Of a DNA stretch of 64,000 bases, positions 28,869-36,342 are shown piece by piece. Positions within the stretch are counted from its first letter, which is position 1. The number at the start of each line of letters is the position of its first letter. The notes beneath the pieces are model-generated. The model did no database searches, was not told the DNA's origin, and saw only the letters and a list, made by a program, of their open reading frames with translations. A program made the position numbers and the translations under genes. Origin of the DNA: Photobacterium damselae (lineage in GTDB: Bacteria; Pseudomonadota; Gammaproteobacteria; Enterobacterales; Vibrionaceae); assembly GCF_003026815.1 (NCBI RefSeq), contig NZ_PYOG01000010.1, positions 62,001-126,000 of the forward strand, given 5' to 3'.

Positions 28869-29517
28869 TGATTCGGTATCCTAAACCTCGGACAGTCTTG
28901 ATAACATCAGTGCCTACTTTACGGCGAATACGACCAATAAAAACTTCAATGGTATTTGAGTCACGGTCAAAATCTTGTTTATAGATATGCTCGACTAACT
29001 CTGTACGTGAAATCACCTTATCTTGGTTATGCATGAGATAAGAAAGCACTTTAAACTCAAGCGCGGTTAATTCTACGGGCTGACCATGGAAAGTAACTTT
29101 AGAGCTGCGAGTATCTAATTCAAGTGGACCTGCTTGAATTACAGGGGATGTGTTACCAGTAGAACGACGTAACTGAGCACGTAAACGGGCAACCAGTTCT
29201 ACCATCTGAAATGGTTTAGTAAGATAGTCGTCGGCACCGGCATTGAGTCCTTCAACACGTTGAGTTAGTTCACTTCGCGCGCTTAAAATCACAATAGGAC
29301 AATCGACATTTTCTTCTCGAATACCTTTTAGTACGGTGATGCCATCCAGTTTAGGCAGTCCTAAATCCAGTACGATGGCGTCCCAAGGTTCTGATGTTGC
29401 ACGATATAAAGCATCAATGCCATCTGTTGATAGTTCTGCTACCCAACTGTTTTGTTCAAGACCTGCAACAATTTGTTCACCAAGTTGGATTTCATCTTCT
29501 ACAACTAGAATTTTCAT
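28858..29517 (-). CDS. OmpR/PhoP-family response regulator
   Basis: A 219-residue two-domain regulator. The receiver domain has the acidic pair near residues 8-9, the phosphoacceptor Asp51 in VLDLGLPK, the conserved Ser/Thr in VILSARSE and Lys in DYLTKPF. The winged-helix DNA-binding domain (from about 125, LELDTRSSKV) ends with IEVFIGRIRRKVGTDVIKTVRGLGYR. Its ATG overlaps the stop of the PepSY gene (ATGA) and its end overlaps the kinase start, so all three form one operon. It is close to PhoP and QseB in layout; the targets are unknown. Confidence 0.9.
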   Translation of the reverse strand: MKILVVEDEIQLGEQIVAGLEQNSWVAELSTDGIDALYRATSEPWDAIVLDLGLPKLDGITVLKGIREENVDCPIVILSARSELTQRVEGLNAGADDYLTKPFQMVELVARLRAQLRRSTGNTSPVIQAGPLELDTRSSKVTFHGQPVELTALEFKVLSYLMHNQDKVISRTELVEHIYKQDFDRDSNTIEVFIGRIRRKVGTDVIKTVRGLGYRINAK

Positions 29518-29867
29518 TGGGTTAATCCTTTTAGAACGTGTTCAAGGCCACGTCCTTTAATTTCAATAATGCTGAGAGTTCGAGCGTCATACTCGACTTT
29601 TATAATATGATTGTTGGGATCAATCAGTTTAAGTTCATATACCCACTCATCATCATCTTCATCGAGCTCGACTTTGATAATGCGGCCATTAAGTTGTTTT
29701 GCTACTTTGGCTTCAAGCGCTGAGTAGGGTTGAATAAGCCCCTGATCGACGGCGGCCATTACTTCATCATGGTCTTCGTCAATCTCTAGATTTGGGGCGG
29801 CATGAACAACAAACGTGATGCCCAGCAAGAAACCCAACAAGTATTTATAACGATGATATCTTTTCAT
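29514..29867 (-). CDS. secreted PepSY-domain protein
   Basis: A protein of 117 residues from the ATG at 29867; a longer frame from 29915 would put the leader too far inside. A signal peptide (KYLLGFLLGITFVVHAAP) is followed by a mature part with many acidic residues and one PepSY-like domain (ALEAKVAKQLNGRIIKVELD, then WVYELKLIDPNNHIIKVEYD). PepSY proteins often modulate proteases or sensor domains. Its position as the first gene of a PepSY / response regulator / kinase operon suggests that it tunes the kinase in the periplasm. That is inference from context. Confidence 0.82.
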   Translation of the reverse strand: MKRYHRYKYLLGFLLGITFVVHAAPNLEIDEDHDEVMAAVDQGLIQPYSALEAKVAKQLNGRIIKVELDEDDDEWVYELKLIDPNNHIIKVEYDARTLSIIEIKGRGLEHVLKGLTQ

Positions 29868-30094
29868 AAGACAAATAATAGTCAACGAGCCATGAACAGA
29901 AGATGAATAATACATTTATGTTGCCAATCGCATTAGTTGATTGGTTATCCTCGTTATTATGGCGATTTACCACCGAGGATACTTGCTACTTTGCGTGATT
30001 TGTCGCACACTTTCAAACAATTAAAGAGATAAACTTCGTGTTATTCTAAGTTGTTATCTCACATTTATACTGACAATCAATAGGCTGATATCTC

Positions 30095-30421
30095 ATGGCT
30101 TCTAGCGCACACGCACTTCACATCTTAGTTAAACATAAAGAATTGGCTGATGACATTCTAGAGCAGTTAAAGAAAGGTGCTAAGTTCCAAGACCTTGCAA
30201 AAAAACACTCAACTTGTCCATCTGGTAAAAAAGGTGGCGACCTGGGTGAATTTCGCAAAGGTGCAATGGTTCCTCAGTTTGATAAAGCCGTTTTTTCTGG
30301 TAAAGCGATTAGTACAAGCCAAGCTTTAAAGCTAAAGAATAATAACTTGCGAGGTTTGATCCCAGAGCCAGTAAAAACTAAGTTTGGTTGGCATGTAATC
30401 AAGGTTCTATACGTGTTGTAA
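30095..30421 (+). CDS. ppiC: parvulin-type peptidyl-prolyl isomerase PpiC with internal insertion
   Basis: A 108-residue cytosolic parvulin. [40 protein letters not shown] and [11 protein letters not shown] closely match E. coli PpiC (93 residues). Between VFSG and KTKFGW, where other PpiC proteins have about ten residues, this one has 26. The extra 16 or so include [16 protein letters not shown] and keep the frame. The insertion sits just before the last strand and may disturb the active site, so activity is uncertain. A decayed second copy of the ppiC 3' end follows directly. The start is ATG. Confidence 0.85.
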   Translation: MASSAHALHILVKHKELADDILEQLKKGAKFQDLAKKHSTCPSGKKGGDLGEFRKGAMVPQFDKAVFSGKAISTSQALKLKNNNLRGLIPEPVKTKFGWHVIKVLYVL

Positions 30422-30429
30422 GTTACTAG

Positions 30430-30541
30430 TATGACCGTGCTGTCTTTCAAGGTTAAACGATTATTCCTCAACTAGTTGAAAGCCAAGTTTGGGTGGTATA
30501 TCGTGAAAACTCTTTGGAGAGAGTTATATTTCTTGTTGTAG
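30430..30541 (+). pseudogene. decayed tandem copy of the ppiC 3' end
   Basis: Starting nine bases after the ppiC stop, translation reads YDRAVFQG, stop, TIIPQLV, then after a one-base frame shift KAKFGWYIVKTLW. This is the C-terminal part of a PpiC protein (compare FDKAVFSG ... [14 protein letters not shown] in the intact gene) with an in-frame stop and a frameshift. The distance from the F-x-G motif to KFGW is the usual family length, without the insertion seen in the intact copy. It could be the original gene end displaced by an integration or a collapsed duplication. Confidence 0.7.
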
Positions 30542-30565
30542 AAGAGGTACTAGAACACCTCTTCT
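30540..30565. terminator. hairpin terminator at left edge of the defence genes
   Basis: AGAAGAGGT (30540-30548) pairs with ACCTCTTCT (30557-30565). It probably terminated the original ppiC and now separates it from the convergent minus-strand operon. The T-tract is weak. Confidence 0.6.
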
Positions 30566-30581
30566 CTTATAAATGTAAGAC

Positions 30582-32186
30582 CTAACTAATTGTTTCAGTT
30601 TTCCATTTTTGACCAAAAGCGACTCGATCTTTATCTAGTTTAATGAACTTCGATTTTTCAATTAAATCTCTTGTCTCATCTTTGTATTTGGACACTTCAT
30701 CAATCGAGATGAAGATCTGTTTATTGAAACTAGCATAAGTAGCTATAAGATTTTCAATTGATGTTACATCCATATTTTTGAAAAGTAGGCTGTCATGAAT
30801 AATAGCTGGCAAACAAGTTTTCTCTAGTATCGTAAGGTCTAATGAAATCATGTTTGCAAATCCCTTTCCTGTGCCTCTATCATCACCTCGATAAAACACA
30901 TAGTCATTATCTAAGATACGTAGTTCTGGGCTAATAGGGTTACCTAAGTAGATTTTTCTTATGTACTCAGTTAAGCCTTTATTGATTTCAGTTTGAATGT
31001 TATCGATTGATTGTACCAGCGTTTCTTTTATTTCTGTTTTGATACTCTTGATTTTATGTGTAGCCTGATCTTCTTTTAACCAGAAGTCATTTTGTTGTGA
31101 CAACTGCTTTTCAAGACGATCTAATTCAATCAATTTCTCAAGTAAATAAATTGAGCCTTCTTTGGAGTTAACTATTTTTAGTAGTTCGCTATCTATTTTT
31201 CCAATTTCAATGTCTAGTTCATTAATATTTTGGATTAATGCTAGTTTTTCTTCATTTAATTGTTCTCTCATAATTTTGCTGATGCCACAGTGGAAGGCAT
31301 CAACTTGAGACAGTCTTTCTTTATCAATTTCAGGGAAAAAATCGACTAATTCATTAAAACTTCTGCTATTTTTCAGCTTTGTTTTTGAAAGGTTGTCTTC
31401 TATTCTGCTTAGACTAGTATCTAATTTAAATTTCAAATCAACTAGAGTGTCTTTATTTCGTTTCAATTCAGCATTTTTACTATTTATTATTGACTTTATA
31501 TCAGTAACATTAGCCTCTAATGCTGATTTAATAGAAGTGATCTGTTCATTAATTTCATGAAGTTTAGCTTCATTATTTTTAAAGGTCGTTTTATTAATCT
31601 TGCTTATAACGCCAGTATTAAATGTACCTTTAATATTGTTTTTATTTTCAGTTTCAGTTTTTTTATCTTGCTCTAATTTTGATATTGCATGGTATTCGTT
31701 AAATAGCTTGAGGATTCTTTTGCGAATTGATGCCCAGGTTTCTTTAGGGAAGTTATCTAATGGCCTCTTGTCATTATAATTATCTCTTTGATATACCCTA
31801 TAAAATGCACTCACACATTCTCGAAAGCTCAGCTCAAATTTATCAATACCATAGCTATTTTTGAGAAAATTACGATACTCTTCTATAGTTAAAAGTTCTT
31901 GTTCCTCAACATGATACACACTGTCACTAGAGCCTGTATTTCGAACAAAAGAGTATGTTTTATCGAACTCAAAGGTGACCGCTAAGTCAAAGTCTTCTAC
32001 ATTTTTGATTACATCATCACACTTAGTGGTAAAGTCATCACCACCGAAAGCGAAATCAATCAACATTAAAATTGACGACTTTCCAATTGAATTGTGAGCA
32101 TCATCTGCACCTACAACAGAGTTTAAGCCGTGTTGAAAAGTTAAGGTAATATCGATGAGCTTTTCGCAACTTATTGATTTAAGCAA
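30582..32186 (-). CDS. ABC-3C system coiled-coil ATPase (DUF2326 type)
   Basis: A 534-residue SMC/Rad50-like ATPase. The N-terminal P-loop is GADDAHNSIGKSS with Gly35-Lys36-Ser37. Residues of roughly 170-390 are coiled coil (many Lys/Glu/Asn). The C-terminal half-domain has RGTGKGFANMISLDLTILEK and then LPAIIHDSLLF with Asp464 in the Walker B position, followed by Ser rather than the usual Glu. The HDS pattern is typical of the DUF2326 group, the ATPase of ABC-three-component conflict systems. It starts with TTG, with GGAG upstream, overlapping the preceding gene by eight bases. It is the last gene of a three-gene operon and probably senses or clamps nucleic acid to license the HNH partner. 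Confidence 0.82.
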   Translation of the reverse strand: MLKSISCEKLIDITLTFQHGLNSVVGADDAHNSIGKSSILMLIDFAFGGDDFTTKCDDVIKNVEDFDLAVTFEFDKTYSFVRNTGSSDSVYHVEEQELLTIEEYRNFLKNSYGIDKFELSFRECVSAFYRVYQRDNYNDKRPLDNFPKETWASIRKRILKLFNEYHAISKLEQDKKTETENKNNIKGTFNTGVISKINKTTFKNNEAKLHEINEQITSIKSALEANVTDIKSIINSKNAELKRNKDTLVDLKFKLDTSLSRIEDNLSKTKLKNSRSFNELVDFFPEIDKERLSQVDAFHCGISKIMREQLNEEKLALIQNINELDIEIGKIDSELLKIVNSKEGSIYLLEKLIELDRLEKQLSQQNDFWLKEDQATHKIKSIKTEIKETLVQSIDNIQTEINKGLTEYIRKIYLGNPISPELRILDNDYVFYRGDDRGTGKGFANMISLDLTILEKTCLPAIIHDSLLFKNMDVTSIENLIATYASFNKQIFISIDEVSKYKDETRDLIEKSKFIKLDKDRVAFGQKWKTETIS

Positions 32187-32400
32187 TTTTAATAACTCCG
32201 TTATCTAAATCTACGTCTATTTTGTTTAATGCAAATAAAACGTCTAACGCTTCGATGAAGTCGGGTATATCTACAAATAGTCTTTTGTTCTTTGTATATA
32301 GCTCTGATATTTGAGCATCATTATTGATTTTTGGTAATAGCTTCGCGGCTTTATAAATGACGCTCTCATCAATGGATATTATTTTATTCGGCACTATCAT
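32179..32400 (-). CDS. ABC-3C system middle component (MC6-like)
   Basis: A 73-residue protein with no cysteines or membrane segment. It is predicted to be a small winged-helix-like fold: MIVPNKIISIDESVIYKAAK, then DIPDFIEALDVLFALNKIDV and a C-terminal strand. Length, position and the EALDVLFALNKI pattern fit the middle component type 6 of ABC-three-component systems. These are thought to link the ATPase with the effector. It starts at ATG, overlaps the HNH gene by 17 bases and the ATPase gene by eight, showing tight coupling and fixed stoichiometry. Confidence 0.75.
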   Translation of the reverse strand: MIVPNKIISIDESVIYKAAKLLPKINNDAQISELYTKNKRLFVDIPDFIEALDVLFALNKIDVDLDNGVIKIA

Positions 32401-33172
32401 TTGAGAATATCTCGCAGTGTTGAATGAAGTAGGAGACTAGCACTTCAGCCTTTGTTCTTTCTTTGATCCCAGTATTTACCATGAACCAATCACACATCTG
32501 CTCGAAAATATCGTTTTGGTTGAAATCTTGAAATAATAACATGCTATAGTAGCTTCTAACTTGATTACATATTACCAATGAACTTGCTTTTCTCTGCATC
32601 TCAAGTCTCTTTAGCGACTCTTTAATATTTGCAAAGTAGTTCACAACAAACATGCTGACTTTCATCTCATTTAATTGACCAAAGGTATCATCTGTCTTAT
32701 CTGAAACTTTTAATGCATCAAATGAAAGTTTGGTATCTTCTAAAGTACTGGCGTCTAGTTGGTCGATTCTCTCTGCGACTAGAGCAATATCTTTATGTAA
32801 AGTTTGGTTATCCCAAGTGTCAGTCAAGGCTCTTATTTTGTTAATCGCTTTTTTGACTTCAACAAGATGCCGATATTCTTCAACAGTTTTTTGAGTATCG
32901 TACATTTTGTGACATTCTTTACATAAAGTGATGAAGTTTCCTTCGGAGTCAATGTCATCACATAGCCTCTCTTCATCTTTGAGTAACTCTAACTCTCGCT
33001 CTGTGGCGTTTAGCGGGTAAATATGAGCCACATCAAACACACGGACAGGTACATTTGGTGCTTTCCTTTTGATTAGATTTTTTCGGCACAAGGGGCATTT
33101 CCCTTGAACTTCTGCAACGAGGCTCATTTTGACGGTTTCAGTAACCTGTGCACGCCTTAACTTGTTTGCCAA
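32384..33172 (-). CDS. ABC-3C system effector with N-terminal HNH nuclease domain
   Basis: A 262-residue protein. Residues 26-88 form an HNH/beta-beta-alpha-metal nuclease module. Zinc-type cysteine pairs are CPLC (26-29) and CKEC (84-87), and the catalytic-site set is His50 in DVAHIYP, Asn79 in GNFITLC and His88. The remaining 170 residues are helical with no known catalytic motif (QRKASSLVICNQVRSYYSML, then QDFNQNDIFEQMCDWFM). They probably form the C-terminal domain that ABC-3C effectors share and that docks on the middle component. The start is TTG at 33172 with GGGGAG ten bases upstream; no earlier start exists. It is the first gene of the operon and the likely toxic DNA-cutting effector. 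Confidence 0.8.
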   Translation of the reverse strand: MANKLRRAQVTETVKMSLVAEVQGKCPLCRKNLIKRKAPNVPVRVFDVAHIYPLNATERELELLKDEERLCDDIDSEGNFITLCKECHKMYDTQKTVEEYRHLVEVKKAINKIRALTDTWDNQTLHKDIALVAERIDQLDASTLEDTKLSFDALKVSDKTDDTFGQLNEMKVSMFVVNYFANIKESLKRLEMQRKASSLVICNQVRSYYSMLLFQDFNQNDIFEQMCDWFMVNTGIKERTKAEVLVSYFIQHCEIFSNDSAE

Positions 33173-33328
33173 TCGAGTAACACTCCCCAGAGAGATTTAT
33201 AGGTAGCTATTTGGGGTGAGGTATATGGCCTCTATCCCCATATCTGCTATTCTATCTTACGGTAAAAGTATTTTCAAAACATGCGGTTAGTGTATATTTT
33301 TATCCGAAATGAGTATTTTAATATTCAT

Positions 33329-34288
33329 CTATATTGTTTCCATCCTAACAACCGAAACGTTGGTTATTCCAAGCCCTGTTAGCGTTTCATAGTGCGTTTG
33401 CTGATCGTCTGGGTCATAGTAAGTAGCAACCCATTTCGCATCGGTTTTGACTGATCCTGCTAGCTTTTTGAAGTAGGGGAGATCTACTTCAGCTAATGAG
33501 TGACCTAAAATGAATACTTCATCCACATTGCCAAGACCTGCAAAGAAATCTTCGTTGTTTTTGATTATCTGTTCTGTTCCCTTAAACGTTGCAGAAAAAT
33601 ATTGATTGATAACATCCTTTCCACGCTCGTATGAATAGTCATATTGATCAGACTGATATTCCATCCAATGCTCTAAGTCTTCTTCACTCAATCCAGCTGG
33701 TGGTTCAGCTGGTTTCTCTTTGAAATTTTCAGGATCTACGCCATGACCAAGTATTAACTCTTCAACATCCTCATCAGCTTTCTCATGAATGAACAATACA
33801 TTTTCAACAGGAACTTCGTAGTATTGAGCAAGTGTATCCGTGTAGTTGAATGTGAGGTAAACAGCGTCTCTATCAATGTTTATAGCTCGACTGCTATCAA
33901 ACTGAGGAAACTGTACTGCCAAAATGAATTCTTTGAACGCCTTATACAGTTCAGTGGTTAGAAGCCCAAGTATTCGCTTCATCTCAATTTGAAGCGTGTA
34001 TCGGCCTCTGTCTCGAAAGTCATCGGAAGCATAATTTGGCATTGCATCCATATTGGCTGCTAAGACCGAATCTTTATCAAGTAGCGACATACTCGTTTCA
34101 AATTCAGACCATAAAGGGTCTGAGATTGATGTAGGGTCGTTTGGATTTAGGTCTCTGAAACCGTAGTGATCAATCAGCAGTTCGTATGTTTCCCAGTAGT
34201 TATTTTTAAGATAGAGCCCAAAAGATGTATATCGGGTGTCCAGTCCATGATGAACATCAAAGCCATTACCAATTATATATAGTTTCAT
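33329..34288 (-). CDS. AbiH-family abortive-infection protein
   Basis: A 319-residue protein from the ATG at 34288, which has GGTGA six bases upstream; a GTG at 34297 is the alternative. The N-terminus MKLYIIGNGFDVHHGLDTRY is the hallmark of the AbiH family (PF14253). Family-typical later motifs are YLTFNYTDTLAQYY, LFIHEKAD, LILGHGVDP and EVFILGHSLAEVDLPYFKKL. AbiH was first described as a lactococcal phage-resistance protein; its enzyme activity is not established to my knowledge. It lies 156 bp upstream of the ABC-3C operon on the same strand, probably with its own promoter, and forms a small defence cluster with it. Confidence 0.88.
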   Translation of the reverse strand: MKLYIIGNGFDVHHGLDTRYTSFGLYLKNNYWETYELLIDHYGFRDLNPNDPTSISDPLWSEFETSMSLLDKDSVLAANMDAMPNYASDDFRDRGRYTLQIEMKRILGLLTTELYKAFKEFILAVQFPQFDSSRAINIDRDAVYLTFNYTDTLAQYYEVPVENVLFIHEKADEDVEELILGHGVDPENFKEKPAEPPAGLSEEDLEHWMEYQSDQYDYSYERGKDVINQYFSATFKGTEQIIKNNEDFFAGLGNVDEVFILGHSLAEVDLPYFKKLAGSVKTDAKWVATYYDPDDQQTHYETLTGLGITNVSVVRMETI

Positions 34289-34306
34289 GTTATTCACCGT
34301 TAATAT

Positions 34307-34456
34307 TTAGTCTTTGAGGCTAATGACTTCGGAGTCTTCATCAGTCAGCTCGAAATATGTATCTTGGAAGTAAAGCTTTTCAATATATGTATTAGCTTTT
34401 AATCTGCTGTCATAAGCAAGTGCTAAGTGGGCAGTGTATGTTTCTTTGTGTTTTTA
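34307..34456 (-). pseudogene. 3' remnant of a truncated gene
   Basis: An open stretch of about 48 codons on the minus strand reads KHKETYTAHLALAYDSRL, then KANTYIEKLYFQDTYFELTD, and ends at a TAA at 34307-34309. It is bounded upstream by a stop and has no start codon. The amino-acid composition is that of a real protein. I read it as the surviving C-terminus of a gene lost by deletion or insertion next to abiH. I do not recognise the family. Confidence 0.5.
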
Positions 34457-34576
34457 TTTGTAGCTATGATATTTATTTTTGGATTAAAGCCTCAAAATTA
34501 GTCATTCATTTTGCTCTCAATAATTTGTTGCTTCAGACTGAATTCCTATCAAGGTAACGTTTAATAGAGAATTCGA

Positions 34577-34909
34577 GTGGATATAAAGGAATATTGTAAT
34601 ATCAATGAATATAGACTTAGTGAGCGTTCTGTTAATGCGGTTCATCAAATAAATAATACCGTTGAACTTGGTAACTATACAGCAACATTTGCAGCCGCTT
34701 TACCATTGGTTCAAATATTCTCTAATCCAACACCTCATGAAGTCATTAAAGAAATTACAACATATGACTGGGAAGAATTTTCCTCAGGAATGATGTCTGT
34801 TAATAAAATAGTAAGACGGAAAGTTGAAACTATCGCTGAGCAAGAAGCGTTTTTTGGCGATGGACAGGATTCTACTTTTTGGAAGTGTGTTACAGAGGCC
34901 GTAAGATGA
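34577..34909 (+). CDS. unknown protein, first of a coupled pair
   Basis: A 110-residue protein starting at GTG with only a weak purine run upstream. There is no signal peptide or membrane segment. It is acidic to neutral, with one segment TATFAAALPLVQIFSNPTP that is mildly hydrophobic. I do not recognise a family. Its TGA stop overlaps the ATG of the next gene (ATGA), so the two are translated together and probably act together. It lies at the right edge of the defence cluster. Confidence 0.6.
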   Translation: MDIKEYCNINEYRLSERSVNAVHQINNTVELGNYTATFAAALPLVQIFSNPTPHEVIKEITTYDWEEFSSGMMSVNKIVRRKVETIAEQEAFFGDGQDSTFWKCVTEAVR

Positions 34910-35343
34910 AGAAACTAGCAGCATTAATTGGAATTTTCTTTCCTATAGTAGCTATTTCTACGCCATTAAAGATGGCTGAAAAGAATTATTTTCAACAGAT
35001 AGAATATTGTAAACAACAGAAAAGAAGTGTGGGGAATATTTCTGATTCTTGGTTTAATGCTCAAGACTTAGCTAAGAAGAAAGCAATAATTTTTAAACTA
35101 TATCAACATGCTTATCAGCTTTGTTATGAAAATGAAGAGCGAGAATATGCATATCAAGCTGTATTACTTGCAGCAGAATCTGGCGACAAGTCTGTTTTAG
35201 ATTCTATAATTCAGCTTAAAACGCCATACAATAAACAAGATTGGTCAATGTTAACATTGGATGATGAGAAGGAAATTCAACGTTTATCTGAGACTGAATT
35301 ATTTAAAACGCCATTTGATTTATTTAGTGTGACGCTAAAGTAA
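34906..35343 (+). CDS. secreted unknown protein
   Basis: A protein of 145 residues from the ATG at 34906, which overlaps the upstream stop as ATGA and opens a signal peptide (MKKLAALIGIFFPIVAIST). The mature part is helical, with two cysteines (YCKQQ, LCYENE) and a repeat-like pattern KAIIFKLYQHAYQLCYENEE / REYAYQAVLLAAESGDKSVL that looks like one or two Sel1/TPR-like helical hairpins. It is probably periplasmic. Its partner upstream is cytosolic by prediction. The function is unknown. Confidence 0.65.
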   Translation: MKKLAALIGIFFPIVAISTPLKMAEKNYFQQIEYCKQQKRSVGNISDSWFNAQDLAKKKAIIFKLYQHAYQLCYENEEREYAYQAVLLAAESGDKSVLDSIIQLKTPYNKQDWSMLTLDDEKEIQRLSETELFKTPFDLFSVTLK

Positions 35344-35390
35344 GATATGTATGGTATAGCCCATTGAATAGCAAGGGTTAAGATAGCAAT

Positions 35391-35879
35391 ATGGCTGAAG
35401 ATAAAAATATCGAGATAAAAGTAACCATTCGTCCATATCAAGAACAAGATGCTGAACATTTATGGTCTTTGTTATTTAATACCATCCGTAGTGTTAACAT
35501 TCGTGATTATAGTCAGGAGCAGGTCGAGGCGTGGGCTCCAAAGCCTCATAATGCTAAAGCTTGGCGAGATCGTGTAAATCAAACTCAGCCATATATTGCA
35601 GAGCTAAATGGGGTCATTGTGGGCTTTGCTGATCTTCAATCGGATGGGTTAATCGATCACTTTTTCTGCCATCACCGATATCAAAGACAAGGCGTCGGCT
35701 CGGCACTAATGGCGCATATTTTTATCAAGGCTCAAGAGCTGGGGTTACAGAAGCTGTATTCAGAAGTAAGTATCACCGCAAGATCATTTTTTGAGCAATA
35801 TGGTTTTAAAGTTGTTACAGCACAGAAGGTGGCACTACGAGGTATAGTACTTGATAATTTTCTTATGCAAAAAGTGTGA
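35391..35879 (+). CDS. GNAT-family N-acetyltransferase
   Basis: A 162-residue protein with the GNAT fold. The first strand and helix are VTIRPYQEQDAEHLWSLLF, the central strand is YIAELNGVIVGFADLQ, and the acetyl-CoA pyrophosphate loop is HHRYQRQGVGSALM, followed by the C-terminal motif B region ARSFFEQYGFKVV. It transfers acetyl from acetyl-CoA to an amine that cannot be read from sequence. It starts at ATG 47 bp after the secreted unknown protein and may belong to the core chromosome. Confidence 0.85.
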   Translation: MAEDKNIEIKVTIRPYQEQDAEHLWSLLFNTIRSVNIRDYSQEQVEAWAPKPHNAKAWRDRVNQTQPYIAELNGVIVGFADLQSDGLIDHFFCHHRYQRQGVGSALMAHIFIKAQELGLQKLYSEVSITARSFFEQYGFKVVTAQKVALRGIVLDNFLMQKV

Positions 35880-35951
35880 TTAGCACAAAACGATCCGCTA
35901 TTTAAATAGATAACTTATCGCTTTGTACTTTACGGTGTTTATATAACAATA

Positions 35952-36125
35952 TTACGCAACGCGATGACTTCGATGATCAGCAATACTTTGATCACAGGTG
36001 TTACGATCTCGACAGTGCTTATAAAGCTGTTCTGTTTCAGTTGGACTATTATGGCGGTTATCATGATCACAAGAAGAACACCCTACCAACGTTAAGAGAA
36101 CAGCACATAAAATAATCGGCTTCAT
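35952..36125 (-). CDS. 57-residue lipoprotein
   Basis: A small gene. ATG at 36123-36125 opens MKPIILCAVLLTLVGCSS, a lipoprotein leader with lipobox LVGC and Cys16 as the lipidated residue. The mature part is about 40 residues, rich in His, Asp and Arg with three further cysteines (SSCDHDNRH, HCRDRNTCDQS), ending in HRSHRVA and a stop at 35952. GAGAGTGAG lies upstream. The composition hints at metal binding or disulfides. I do not recognise a family; the leader makes it a real gene in my view. Confidence 0.65.
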   Translation of the reverse strand: MKPIILCAVLLTLVGCSSCDHDNRHNSPTETEQLYKHCRDRNTCDQSIADHRSHRVA

Positions 36126-36342
36126 GACATACTCACTCTCAATTTTCCTTCTGAAATTCTATCTAACTTCTGCTATAAAATAGATAGCAAACAAAATCTG
36201 TAGAAAACACAGATGCTAATAGGAAAGATTTTTAAAAACAGAATGTTAATGAGACATAATCCACAGATTCTAATCTTTTCTTCTTCTTTTTTTCCTTGCC
36301 ATCTACAGTATTAAATAAGGGAGAAAAAGGAGTGAGGTTGGA

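Noticed and set aside
30375..34300. Direct-repeat att sites flanking the defence genes
   Set aside because: A ppiC-derived end is found only on the left side. I could not find a matching copy on the right side (34300-36300), so flanking att sites are not supported.
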